Shown here: positions 25,144-33,567 of the stretch, one piece after another | How positions within the stretch are numbered: the stretch's first letter is position 1 | Layout of the letters: every line of letters begins with the position of its first letter | NCBI GenBank assembly: GCA_963748095.1 | Contig: CAVVIO010000038.1 | Span: 4,638 to 68,637 of the forward strand | DNA from: CAVVIO01 sp963748095 | GTDB lineage: Bacteria; Bacteroidota; Bacteroidia; Bacteroidales; UBA10428 | Length of the DNA stretch: 64,000 nucleotides | Direction of reading: 5' to 3' | Made by a program: the position numbers and the translations under genes | Notes under the pieces: generated by a model | What the model was told of the DNA's origin: nothing | What the model saw: the letters and a program-made list of their open reading frames with translations, nothing else | The model's database searches: none

Positions 25144-26927
25144 TCGAGTTTCAATACCGCCAAAAATGCTGATTGCGGAACTTCCACATTACCAACCTGA
25201 CGCATACGTTTTTTCCCTTTTTTCTGTTTTTCAAGGAGTTTACGTTTACGGGTAATATCTCCACCATAACATTTTGCTGTAACATCTTTACGAACAGCTT
25301 TCACCGTTTCACGAGCAATAATCTTCGCTCCAATGGCAGCTTGTATGGCTATATCGAATTGTTGCCGTGGAATTAATTCCTTTAGTTTCTCACATATTCT
25401 TCTGCCAAAACTGTACGCATGGTCACGATGAATAAGCGAAGAAAGCGCATCAACCATCTCACCATTGAGCAAAATATCAAGCCGCACCAGGTCAGCTCTG
25501 GCATATCCTGTCTGGTGATAATCAAAGGATGCATAACCTTTGGAAATACTTTTAAGCTTATCATAGAAATCAAATACAATTTCCGATAATGGCATTTCGA
25601 AAGTAACTTCTACCCGGTCGCTGGTGAGGTATACCTGATTTTTTAGGGCACCCCGTTTTTCGATGCACAAATTCATCACCTGACCGATATACTCCGATTT
25701 TGATATAATATGGGCTTGAATATATGGCTCTTCGATATAGTCTAAAACAGTAGGCTCAGGTAATCCTGAAGGATTATGAACATCCATCACCTCTCCTTTC
25801 CTGGTATAAGCTTTAAAAGAAACATTCGGAACCGTTGTGATCACATCCATGTTAAATTCGCGGTCGAGCCTTTCCTGGATAATTTCCATGTGCAATAAAC
25901 CCAGAAAACCACAACGAAAACCAAATCCAAGGGCAGCAGATGACTCAGGTATGTATGTAAGAGAAGCGTCGTTTAACTGCAATTTTTCCATCGAAGAACG
26001 AAGCTCTTCATACTCATCTGCATCAACAGGATAAATTCCGGCAAAAACCATCGGTTTCACATCTTCGAATCCGGAAATTGCTTTTTCACAGGGTTTTTTG
26101 ACATGTGTAATCGTATCGCCCACTTTCACCTCTTTCGAAGTCTTAATTCCTGAAATGATATAACCAACATCACCTGCCCGCAATACTTTTCTCGGTTCAG
26201 GTTTTAGTTTTAACACCCCTATTTCTTCAGCAAAATATTCTTTCCCTGTAGCTACAAATTTTACATGATCGCCGGTATGAATTTCGCCATTTCTAACTTT
26301 AAAGTAGGCAAATATTCCACGAAAAGAGTTAAAAACAGAATCGAAAATCAATGCCTGCAATGGCGCCTTTGGATCTCCAACCGGAGGAGGAATTTTATTT
26401 ATAATGTCTTCCAGAATCCTGTCTACACCCAAACCTGTTTTCCCGCTTGCTTCTATAATATCCTCTCTGCTGCAACCGATCAGGTCTACAATCTGATCTT
26501 TCACCTCTTCCGGCATGGCATTTTGCAGGTCCATTTTATTCAGTACGGGAATTATCTCAAGGTTATGGTCAATTGCCAGATACAGGTTTGAAATAGTCTG
26601 AGCCTGGATACCCTGTGTTGCATCTACTATCAGCAATGCTCCCTCACAGGCAGCAATAGATCGGGAAACTTCATACGAAAAGTCCACGTGACCCGGTGTA
26701 TCAATCAGGTTCAGATAATATTTCTCCTGGTTAAGTTCATAATACATTTGTATGGCATGACTTTTAATTGTAATGCCACGCTCTCGTTCAAGATCCATGT
26801 TGTCCAATACCTGGTCCCTGAACTCCCTTTCCATCAGCGTCTGGGTTTTCATTAACAATCTGTCGGCTAATGTGCTTTTGCCGTGATCGATATGTGCTAT
26901 TATACAAAAGTTCCTGATGTTATGCAT
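25140..26927 (-). CDS. lepA: Elongation factor 4 (ribosome back-translocase)
   Basis: Translational GTPase of 595 residues. The G-motifs are intact: AHIDHGKSTL (G1), RERGITIKS (G2), DTPGHVDF (G3) and NKMDLQ (G4). The LepA-specific C-terminal domain is present (KCYGGDITRKRKLLEKQKKGKKRMR, ending VPQSAFLAVLKLD). It acts on stalled or misassembled ribosomes. A TATCTTTG promoter box lies 20 bases upstream. Confidence 0.96.
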   Translation of the reverse strand: MHNIRNFCIIAHIDHGKSTLADRLLMKTQTLMEREFRDQVLDNMDLERERGITIKSHAIQMYYELNQEKYYLNLIDTPGHVDFSYEVSRSIAACEGALLIVDATQGIQAQTISNLYLAIDHNLEIIPVLNKMDLQNAMPEEVKDQIVDLIGCSREDIIEASGKTGLGVDRILEDIINKIPPPVGDPKAPLQALIFDSVFNSFRGIFAYFKVRNGEIHTGDHVKFVATGKEYFAEEIGVLKLKPEPRKVLRAGDVGYIISGIKTSKEVKVGDTITHVKKPCEKAISGFEDVKPMVFAGIYPVDADEYEELRSSMEKLQLNDASLTYIPESSAALGFGFRCGFLGLLHMEIIQERLDREFNMDVITTVPNVSFKAYTRKGEVMDVHNPSGLPEPTVLDYIEEPYIQAHIISKSEYIGQVMNLCIEKRGALKNQVYLTSDRVEVTFEMPLSEIVFDFYDKLKSISKGYASFDYHQTGYARADLVRLDILLNGEMVDALSSLIHRDHAYSFGRRICEKLKELIPRQQFDIAIQAAIGAKIIARETVKAVRKDVTAKCYGGDITRKRKLLEKQKKGKKRMRQVGNVEVPQSAFLAVLKLD

Positions 26928-26946
26928 CTGGTATTTTTAGAGTCCA

Positions 26947-26954
26947 CAAAGATA
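26947..26954 (-). promoter_or_regulatory. -7 promoter box of lepA
   Basis: Reads TATCTTTG on the - strand, a full TAnnTTTG match, 20 bases before the lepA start. Confidence 0.5.
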
Positions 26955-27113
26955 TTTATTTCAATCAAATTAAGATTGTCTGATTAGTAATAATGCGATT
27001 TTCAATTAAATAATTTTACTGATCTCTAATTTGAAATAAAAATTCAGCTGTTAAATCAGTTTATATATACCACTGAAATTTTTTACTTTTAGGCTACAAA
27101 AAAAATAAAAAGA

Positions 27114-27584
27114 ATGGAAGATATAAAAATTATTGAATGTGATTTTAAAAATCAAAAGCACCGGGAAGGATTAGTAAATCTGATGAACCATTATATTATG
27201 GATGAAATGGGAAACGGGAAACCATTAAACGGGGAACAGGCTAAAAAACTGGTAGAAGGACTTGAAAGGCACCCTTCAAAACTCGTGTTGTTTGTATCTT
27301 ATCAGGATCAGTTGATTGGTTTGACAAATTGCTTTATCAATTTTGCAACTTTTACAGTAAAACCGTTTATAAATATTCATGATGTTGTGGTGATGGAAGG
27401 CTTCCGGGACAAAGGTGTCGGAAGAAAATTATTAACTGCCGTGATTGAATATGCGAAAAAAATTGATTGTTCAAAGATTACGCTTGAAGTACGGGCAGAT
27501 AATCCCAGGGCACAAGCTTTGTATAAAAGTCTGGGGTTTGATGAAGGAGAACCTGTTATGCATTTCTGGTCCAACTATTTATAA
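27114..27584 (+). CDS. GNAT family N-acetyltransferase
   Basis: Acetyl-CoA-dependent transferase of 156 residues. The acetyl-CoA pyrophosphate loop is in VVMEGFRDKGVGRKLL (R/QxxGxG/A motif), followed by ITLEVRADNPRAQALYKSLGFDEG, the standard GNAT motif B. The N-terminal half (NLMNHYIMDEMGNGKPLN) is not diagnostic of a substrate. Single gene, with an imperfect TACTTTTA box 24 bases upstream. Confidence 0.85.
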   Translation: MEDIKIIECDFKNQKHREGLVNLMNHYIMDEMGNGKPLNGEQAKKLVEGLERHPSKLVLFVSYQDQLIGLTNCFINFATFTVKPFINIHDVVVMEGFRDKGVGRKLLTAVIEYAKKIDCSKITLEVRADNPRAQALYKSLGFDEGEPVMHFWSNYL

Positions 27585-27756
27585 ATAATTACAGATAGTG
27601 ACTTGAAATGATATCAAGTATTAAATAATTCGAAGACGGGTTATCAAATTAACCGGCATTCATATTTCAATTGTTAAAAGTTTGTTGAATTTGTATCCTG
27701 ATTGAGCCTTACTGATAATAAAAATTGTAATTTGCTCTATATTTAAAACTAAGTCC

Positions 27757-28614
27757 ATGATACATTTTAATGATTACGAATTAGATCAATTTCTTAATGA
27801 AGATATACCTTACGAAGATCTTACCACTGCTTTCTTAAAATTAGAAAATAAACCTGCCCGCATACAGATTGCCACACGCGATGATACAGTTCTCTGCTGC
27901 ACAGAAGAAGCACGGCAGATTTTTTCAAAAAGGGGAATACAAACTACTTTATTTACACCCAGCGGTGAGTTTATTGAAAAATCCGTGAAATTTCTTGAAG
28001 CGGAAGGATTAGCAGGTAATTTGAATGCTGTATGGAGGGTTATAGATAATATTATGGGGTATTCTTCGGGTATCGCTACCAGAACCCGGTTGATGGTTCA
28101 AAAGGCAACGCAGGTTAATTCGAATATTACAATTGCAACAACACGTAAGACCTTTCCCGGGGCAAAGAAAATAATTCTTAAAGCAGTTCTATCCGGAGGT
28201 GGCAGCGTTCATCGCCAGGGATTATCCGATACGTTATTAATTTTTAAAAATCACACTGCTTTTTTTGAAAATTCCGAAAGTCTTGTATCAAGAATTGTTG
28301 AACGAAAAAAACTGATTAACGGGAGATCACTGACTATAGAAGTTAAAACAACGGATGAAGCTAAAATAATGGTAAAAGCTGGTATAGATATTATTCAGTT
28401 TGACCATTTAACCGCGGCAGCAATCAGTTCGACAGTACCGGTTTTAAAAAAAATTAATGCTTCAGTAAAAATAGCAGTAGCTGGTGGAATATCTCTTGAA
28501 AATGTAGAAGAATATGCGGGCTGTGGCGCTGATATTTTGGTGACTTCATGGCCCTATTATGGAAAACCGGCTGACTTTACAGTAACCATCCGGCCTATTT
28601 TTGATATTTTCTAA
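27757..28614 (+). CDS. modD: ModD-like protein (nicotinate-nucleotide pyrophosphorylase family)
   Basis: Protein of 285 residues with the quinolinate phosphoribosyltransferase fold: LNEDIPYEDLTTAFL at the N-terminus, the substrate loop TTRKTFPGAKKIILKAVLSGGGSVHRQGLSDTLL, and the barrel end VAVAGGISLENVEEYAGCGADILVTS. The PGAKK...GGGSVHRQGLS version matches ModD rather than NadC. ModD usually lies by molybdate ABC transporter genes, but none is near here, so the reaction and substrate remain open. Confidence 0.8.
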   Translation: MIHFNDYELDQFLNEDIPYEDLTTAFLKLENKPARIQIATRDDTVLCCTEEARQIFSKRGIQTTLFTPSGEFIEKSVKFLEAEGLAGNLNAVWRVIDNIMGYSSGIATRTRLMVQKATQVNSNITIATTRKTFPGAKKIILKAVLSGGGSVHRQGLSDTLLIFKNHTAFFENSESLVSRIVERKKLINGRSLTIEVKTTDEAKIMVKAGIDIIQFDHLTAAAISSTVPVLKKINASVKIAVAGGISLENVEEYAGCGADILVTSWPYYGKPADFTVTIRPIFDIF

Positions 28615-28684
28615 CAGGATATGAAATTACAAATCAGGAAGACAAAATATTTAATTTGATTTAATCTTTATAATGCCTTGAATA

Positions 28685-29221
28685 TCAATCACCGTTTTCT
28701 TCGTTGATATTTATCTTCAGGTGAAAGTAAGAATGGTTTTTGTCAATCTTTTCAAAATGAAATCGGATTTTATTATTCGCAATTTTAGCCATTTCAATAA
28801 ATCCTAAACCGGCTCCGCCTTTGCTCGTAAACTGACCGTTTGTAATCGTGGTTTTATAAAGTTCCTTCAAGCCCTCGCCATTAAGATTGTTAAGATAATT
28901 TATTCTTTCCTCCAAAAAAGGAATATCTTTATTAAGCAACGCATTGGAAGTAGTAATATAAAATTTACCATTTGCCCGTTCCAGTATAAATTGTGGAGAA
29001 TATTCATCTGCCAGCAGCGAATTTTTTTCAAACAACTCACTGTATTTATAAATGTTTTCCATTGATTCTATCAATATCAACAGAATTTTTTTATATACAA
29101 CCAGTTTAACTTCAAACTCTGACATTCGCTCCTTAAGCGAACTGATCATATTTCCAATGGTTTCATAAACTATTGGCCCTTTGTAACTGTAAATAATCTG
29201 ACGTTTGACTGTTTCCGACAT
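28685..29221 (-). CDS. SiaB-like (DUF6272) kinase-fold protein
   Basis: Protein of 178 residues recognisable by YSYKGPIVYETIGNMISSL, then LILIESMENIYKYSE (an N-box-like helix) and KGGAGLGFIEMAKIANNKI (a G-box-like glycine segment). This is the divergent GHKL kinase fold of SiaB/DUF6272. In SiaABCD-type signalling, SiaB phosphorylates a small STAS-like SiaC protein. No SiaC or phosphatase gene is seen nearby, so partners must lie elsewhere. Confidence 0.78.
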   Translation of the reverse strand: MSETVKRQIIYSYKGPIVYETIGNMISSLKERMSEFEVKLVVYKKILLILIESMENIYKYSELFEKNSLLADEYSPQFILERANGKFYITTSNALLNKDIPFLEERINYLNNLNGEGLKELYKTTITNGQFTSKGGAGLGFIEMAKIANNKIRFHFEKIDKNHSYFHLKININEENGD

Positions 29222-29297
29222 CTATGCAGGTTGTACTTCTTTGTTTTACAATTTATTAGAAGCAGATATGAATAGAATTTGAAACATACTTTCCAGG

Positions 29298-29765
29298 TTA
29301 TAAATTGGTTTGCAGAATATATCCCTCATCTTCGTTCAAATTCATCTTTTGATAGGCTTGTACGGCTAAACGATCACAAAGTTCGTTTTCTTTGTTATTG
29401 GCATGTCCTTTAATCCAAATAAACTTCACGCGATGCTTCCGGTACACCATTAAAAATCGTTGCCATAAATCAGGGTTCTTTCTTTTTTTAAAGCCTTTTG
29501 CTTCCCAATCGAATAGCCAGCCTTTTTCGACGGCATCGGCCACGTAGCGGGAATCTGTATATACAGTAACTTCAGAATTTGCAATTTTTAATGCTTCCAA
29601 TGCAACTATCACAGCCAATAATTCCATGCGGTTATTGGTAGTCAGCTTGAAACCCTGAGATAATTCTTTCCGGTGGTTACCGGAGATTAACACAGCGCCA
29701 TAACCTCCGGGGCCCGGATTACCGCTGGCAGCTCCATCGGTATATACTGTAATTTTACCTGGCAT
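29298..29765 (-). CDS. rnhA: Ribonuclease HI
   Basis: Degrades the RNA strand of RNA-DNA hybrids. Protein of 155 residues with the catalytic carboxylates in YTDGAASGNPGPGG, NNRMELLAV, VYTDSRYV and ENELCDRLA, plus the basic handle (WEAKGFKKRKNPDLW) and KGHANN. Its start overlaps the end of marC by 11 bases. rnhB lies 780 bases upstream on the same strand. Confidence 0.95.
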   Translation of the reverse strand: MPGKITVYTDGAASGNPGPGGYGAVLISGNHRKELSQGFKLTTNNRMELLAVIVALEALKIANSEVTVYTDSRYVADAVEKGWLFDWEAKGFKKRKNPDLWQRFLMVYRKHRVKFIWIKGHANNKENELCDRLAVQAYQKMNLNEDEGYILQTNL

Positions 29766-30342
29766 TGGGCAATTGTATTCCGGTATTTGCCAAAAATAAC
29801 CTTACTGCTACTGCCAGCAAAATAATTCCAAATATTCTTTTTAATACTTGTATTCCTACAACGCCAAGTATCTTTTCAAAAAACCGTGTAGCCCTTAAAA
29901 CTATGTATACAAAAATCATATTCAATAAAAGCGCTAAAAGAATATCAATCATGGGATACTGAGATTTTAACGAGAGAAGGGTAGTCATTGAACCAGCTCC
30001 TGCGATTAAGGGAAAAGCAATGGGCACAATGGCAGAATTTTTTCCTGATGATTCGTATTTGAAAAATTCAATACCCAAAACCATCTCGAAACCGAGAAAT
30101 AACAAAACAAACGACCCGGCAATGGCAAATGAAGAAACATCGACACTAAACAAATTCAGAAACGGCTCTCCGAAAAACAAAAACAATAACATCAGACCAA
30201 ATGATACCAGGGTAGTTCTGCCTGAATCTAATTTGCCGGTTTTACTTTTTATATCGATAATTATGGGTATTGAACCCGTTATGTCAATTACCGCGAACAT
30301 TACCATAAATATGGTAAGTACATTTACAATGTTGATATGCAT
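29755..30342 (-). CDS. MarC family integral membrane protein
   Basis: Protein of 195 residues with six hydrophobic helices. Family motifs are VMFAVIDITGSIPIIIDI near the N-terminus, LFLFFGEPFLNLF, and VPIAFPLIAGAGSMTTLL (the PlxaGPGa-like motif). I choose ATG 30342 (MHINIVNVLTIF), which begins directly before the first helix; a longer frame starts at 30399 but adds residues unlike the family. Transport role unknown. It overlaps rnhA by 11 bases. Confidence 0.88.
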   Translation of the reverse strand: MHINIVNVLTIFMVMFAVIDITGSIPIIIDIKSKTGKLDSGRTTLVSFGLMLLFLFFGEPFLNLFSVDVSSFAIAGSFVLLFLGFEMVLGIEFFKYESSGKNSAIVPIAFPLIAGAGSMTTLLSLKSQYPMIDILLALLLNMIFVYIVLRATRFFEKILGVVGIQVLKRIFGIILLAVAVRLFLANTGIQLPNAR

Positions 30343-30544
30343 TAATTTATCATATAAATAATTACTAACTAAAAAAGAGAATAATAGTTGTATCTTCAAT
30401 TAATACGGATACCTCTTAAAGTAAATTGTTTTCTGAAGTATTAAAAATATTGGTATTAATAATACCATATCCAATTATTTTTAAGAAAATTAAAGATGGA
30501 GGCAATATTACAGTTTTAATCAGGAATAACCAAATGAAAAAGAC

Positions 30545-31144
30545 TTAGAGATTAAGAGTCAATTGATTGTCGACCAGTTTATATGAACGCCGGTGATATG
30601 ATGTGATTCCATAAGTAATAATAGCCTGCCTGTGTTTAATTGTAGGATAACCTTTGTTTTTGTCCCAGCCATACATTTCATGACCGGCATGCAATTTTTT
30701 CATATAATCATCGCGATATGTTTTAGCCAAAATTGAAGCAGCAGCTATTGAATAATAAGTGGCATCTCCTTTTACAATGCATTGAAAAGGAATATTTTTA
30801 TATTTTATAAAACGGTTCCCATCCACAATAATATGTTCGGGTATAACCTTTAATTGTTCCAGTGCTTTATGCATGGCAAGAATAGAAGCCTTCAATATGT
30901 TAATCTCATCAATTATATGGTTATCTAAACTTGCAACAGCCCAACATATAGCTTCTTGCTCTATCAGTTCTCTTAACAAATAGCGTTTTTTTTCATTTAG
31001 TTGCTTTGAATCATTCAAAAAAGGATGTGTAAAATCGGGAGGCAGAATAACAGCCGCAGCATAAACCGGCCCGGCAAGGCAACCCCGCCCGGCTTCATCG
31101 CAACCTGCTTCTATCTGATTTTCCTTTAAATAACTTCGTAACAA
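30545..31144 (-). CDS. rnhB: Ribonuclease HII
   Basis: Removes ribonucleotides embedded in DNA. Protein of 199 residues with the catalytic motif AGCDEAGRGCLAGPVYAAAV, the second carboxylate in IIVDGNRF, and the C-terminal AASILAKTYRDDYM and YGWDKNKGYPTIKH segments. Monocistronic, diverging from the flippase gene at 31263. Confidence 0.95.
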   Translation of the reverse strand: MLRSYLKENQIEAGCDEAGRGCLAGPVYAAAVILPPDFTHPFLNDSKQLNEKKRYLLRELIEQEAICWAVASLDNHIIDEINILKASILAMHKALEQLKVIPEHIIVDGNRFIKYKNIPFQCIVKGDATYYSIAAASILAKTYRDDYMKKLHAGHEMYGWDKNKGYPTIKHRQAIITYGITSYHRRSYKLVDNQLTLNL

Positions 31145-31230
31145 TTTTTGTTAAATCTTAAATTATATCTGACGAAAATAAACAATTTATCTATTTTCTA
31201 CCGTCATCCCTATTATTAACAATATCTTTT

Positions 31231-31238
31231 TACTTTTG
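31231..31238 (+). promoter_or_regulatory. -7 promoter box of the flippase gene
   Basis: TACTTTTG, a full TAnnTTTG match, 24 bases before the TTG start at 31263. It supports that start because transcription would begin only just upstream of it. Confidence 0.55.
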
Positions 31239-31262
31239 TAGGCGAAACTAAATCTTGAAACG

Positions 31263-32711
31263 TTGAAAAGAAAGTTTGTCACAAACCTGGCACTTCTTCT
31301 TTTTTTAAATTTTCTGATAAAACCTTTCTACGCTTTCGGTATAGACAGGACAGTACAAAACACAGTAGGTACAGGACAATATGGTTTATTTTTCAGTTTA
31401 TTTAGTTTCACTGTGGTATTTCAGATATTGTTGGATCTGGGAATCGAAAATTTTAACCGCAGGGAAATAGCACGCCACCATGATCTTGTAGGAAAATATC
31501 TTTCAAATATAATTCCCTTAAAATTCATACTTGGAGTTGCCTATTTTCTTATTAGCTCCACTATTGGATATTTGTTGGGCTGGAGGGCGGAAATGTTTCG
31601 TATGCTGGCATTACTATTATTTAACCAGTTCCTGGCAAATTTTATTTTATATTTCCGTTCAAATCTAGGTGGCCTCCATCTATTTAAGGTTGATAGTATC
31701 ATTTCTGTACTTGACCGTAGTTTTGTAATAATTATTTGCAGTGTGTTACTTTGGGGAAATATCACTAAAAAACCTTTTCGAATTCAATGGTTTATTTATG
31801 CCCAAACAGTTTCTTATCTTATCAGTGCTGTTATTGCATTCTTTATTTTAAAGAAAAGAGCGGGAAAGATCCGTTTAAGTTTTGATCGTCAATATTATTT
31901 GTCCCTTCTAAAAAGAAGTTTACCTTATGCTTTACTTATACTTTTAATGGCCTCTTACCTGCGCATGGATTCCATTCTCCTTGAAAGAATATTGCCAGAT
32001 GGAGAAGAGCAAGCAGGCATTTACGCACATAGTTTCCGGATACTCGAAATCTTGTCCAATTATGGATATCTTTTTTCAATTCTGTTATTGCCTATATTTT
32101 CTAAAATGCTGCAGCTAAAACAATCAGTAGAAGAACTGGTTAAGTTATCCTATTTATTGATTGTAGTTCCTACCCTGCTTATTTCTATTAGTTGTATTTT
32201 TTACCGGCAAGATATTATTACTTTATTATACTCAGAACAAATTATTGAATCATCGAAGGTATTTGGAATATTAATTTTAAGTCTGATTGGGATTTGTACC
32301 ACTTATATTTTCGGCACTCTTTTAACAGCCAACGGGAATTTGAAAGAACTTAACATTATGGCCGGTATAGGAGTAGTAATTAATATTTCCCTTAACCTGA
32401 TTTTGATACCACGCTACCAGGTTATGGGATCTGCCGTAGCAAATTTAACTACGCAGTTATATGCTGCCATTGTTCAAATAGTATTAGCTAAAAAGAAATT
32501 CCATTTCAATGTTAATTTCAAAATCATAAATAAACTCGTTTTTTATATTTTATTTATTGTTGTCGTCGGTTTTATTGTTACAAAATTCATTAATAACTGG
32601 TATCTGGGATTTTTTATTCTTTTGACTTTTGGTGGATTGCTTTCAATTATAATCCGGCTGATTAGTCTGAAATCACTTTATCATATAATCAGATATGAAG
32701 AAGATGTATAA
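31263..32711 (+). CDS. Polysaccharide flippase (Wzx-like, MATE/MOP superfamily)
   Basis: Integral membrane protein of 482 residues with about 12-14 hydrophobic helices. It resembles oligosaccharide flippases that move undecaprenyl-linked repeat units across the inner membrane (NTVGTGQYGLFFSLFSFTVVFQILLDLGIENFNRRE near the start; RYQVMGSAVANLTTQLYAAIVQI near the end). Translation starts at TTG (MKRKFVTNLAL); the next in-frame ATG is far inside the protein. It is the leftmost gene of the polysaccharide region and may serve a separate glycan from the main locus. Confidence 0.85.
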   Translation: MKRKFVTNLALLLFLNFLIKPFYAFGIDRTVQNTVGTGQYGLFFSLFSFTVVFQILLDLGIENFNRREIARHHDLVGKYLSNIIPLKFILGVAYFLISSTIGYLLGWRAEMFRMLALLLFNQFLANFILYFRSNLGGLHLFKVDSIISVLDRSFVIIICSVLLWGNITKKPFRIQWFIYAQTVSYLISAVIAFFILKKRAGKIRLSFDRQYYLSLLKRSLPYALLILLMASYLRMDSILLERILPDGEEQAGIYAHSFRILEILSNYGYLFSILLLPIFSKMLQLKQSVEELVKLSYLLIVVPTLLISISCIFYRQDIITLLYSEQIIESSKVFGILILSLIGICTTYIFGTLLTANGNLKELNIMAGIGVVINISLNLILIPRYQVMGSAVANLTTQLYAAIVQIVLAKKKFHFNVNFKIINKLVFYILFIVVVGFIVTKFINNWYLGFFILLTFGGLLSIIIRLISLKSLYHIIRYEEDV

Positions 32712-32933
32712 AATAAATACATCAAAGCTTAAAATTTAAGTAATATAACCGCATAACAGACAATTGGTAAATATTTGTATGTGACTGATTTTTTGCTTCT
32801 TATATCTCAAATTGAATTTTCAATTTTTTATCAGTTAAATAAAATTTTACTATTCAACCATTTCTGTTAATAATTTTTTAATCACAATAAGTAAAAAATA
32901 TTAATTTTATCCCAGAAAAGCAGCAATAACAGG

Positions 32934-33158
32934 ATGAATAAAAGAAAAAACAAAGATTACAAATTCAAAAGAACTAATAAACAATCAATTCTTTTTAATA
33001 CCCATGAATTAAATGCTATAAACAAATATTGTCAACAATTCAAGATAAATAATAAATCAAAATTCATGAGGGAGGCCATCATTACAGAAGTATTAAAGAA
33101 GTTTGATGAAAATTATCCGACATTGTTTGAAGACAGGCAATTAACACTATTTCAATAA
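32934..33158 (+). CDS. Small basic protein, probable ribbon-helix-helix
   Basis: Protein of 74 residues with a lysine-rich N-terminus (NKRKNKDYKFKRTNK), then a strand ILFNTHELNAINKYCQQF and helices NKSKFMREAIITEVLKKFDENYP. The pattern strand / ELxAIxxYC / KSKFMREAI resembles ribbon-helix-helix DNA-binding proteins and is conserved in Bacteroidales as unnamed proteins. It sits between a flippase and the start of the dehydratase/Wzz genes, so a local regulatory role is possible (inference). Confidence 0.7.
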   Translation: MNKRKNKDYKFKRTNKQSILFNTHELNAINKYCQQFKINNKSKFMREAIITEVLKKFDENYPTLFEDRQLTLFQ

Positions 33159-33262
33159 TATTTTCGTTATAATAAATGTAACTTATAAGATTTTAAAATA
33201 AAAACAGTAATTACAACGGGGTAAATAAATTATGATATTAAAAAAATCGTATAAAAATAATG

Positions 33263-33270
33263 TATATTTG
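33263..33270 (+). promoter_or_regulatory. Probable promoter of the dehydratase/Wzz genes
   Basis: TATATTTG followed by TGC, a full TAnnTTTG -7 match, about 300 bases before the start at 33568. It implies a long untranslated leader, which holds a perfect hairpin at 33377-33399. No convincing -33 element is seen. Confidence 0.5.
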
Positions 33271-33376
33271 TGCGTATTTTCAAATTACATTTTTATTTGA
33301 TTAGCAGTTAATGCTGCATTTTAAATAAATTGTAATTATCTGAAACATCTATCTTTATAAAAACCTGTTGTAAGAA

Positions 33377-33399
33377 TTATTCTTTATAATAAAGAATAA
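33377..33399 (+). repeat. Perfect hairpin in the leader of the dehydratase gene
   Basis: TTATTCTTTA (33377-33386) / TAAAGAATAA (33390-33399) with a 3-base loop. It is not followed by a T-run, so it is not a simple terminator. It could be an RNA structure or a protein-binding palindrome. The rest of 33159-33567 shows no gene. Confidence 0.6.
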
Positions 33400-33567
33400 G
33401 GTATGTAAATTAATTGAATGATGGGTTACTTTTGAATGATTTTATGAATAAAGGTTTTAGAACAGATGAAATTGAACAGTAAAAATGATACCATTTTCTG
33501 TTGATTGAAACTTATTTTACATTTTTACAGTATAAAAACGATATTTGAGCTTGTTAGGTATTAAAAA

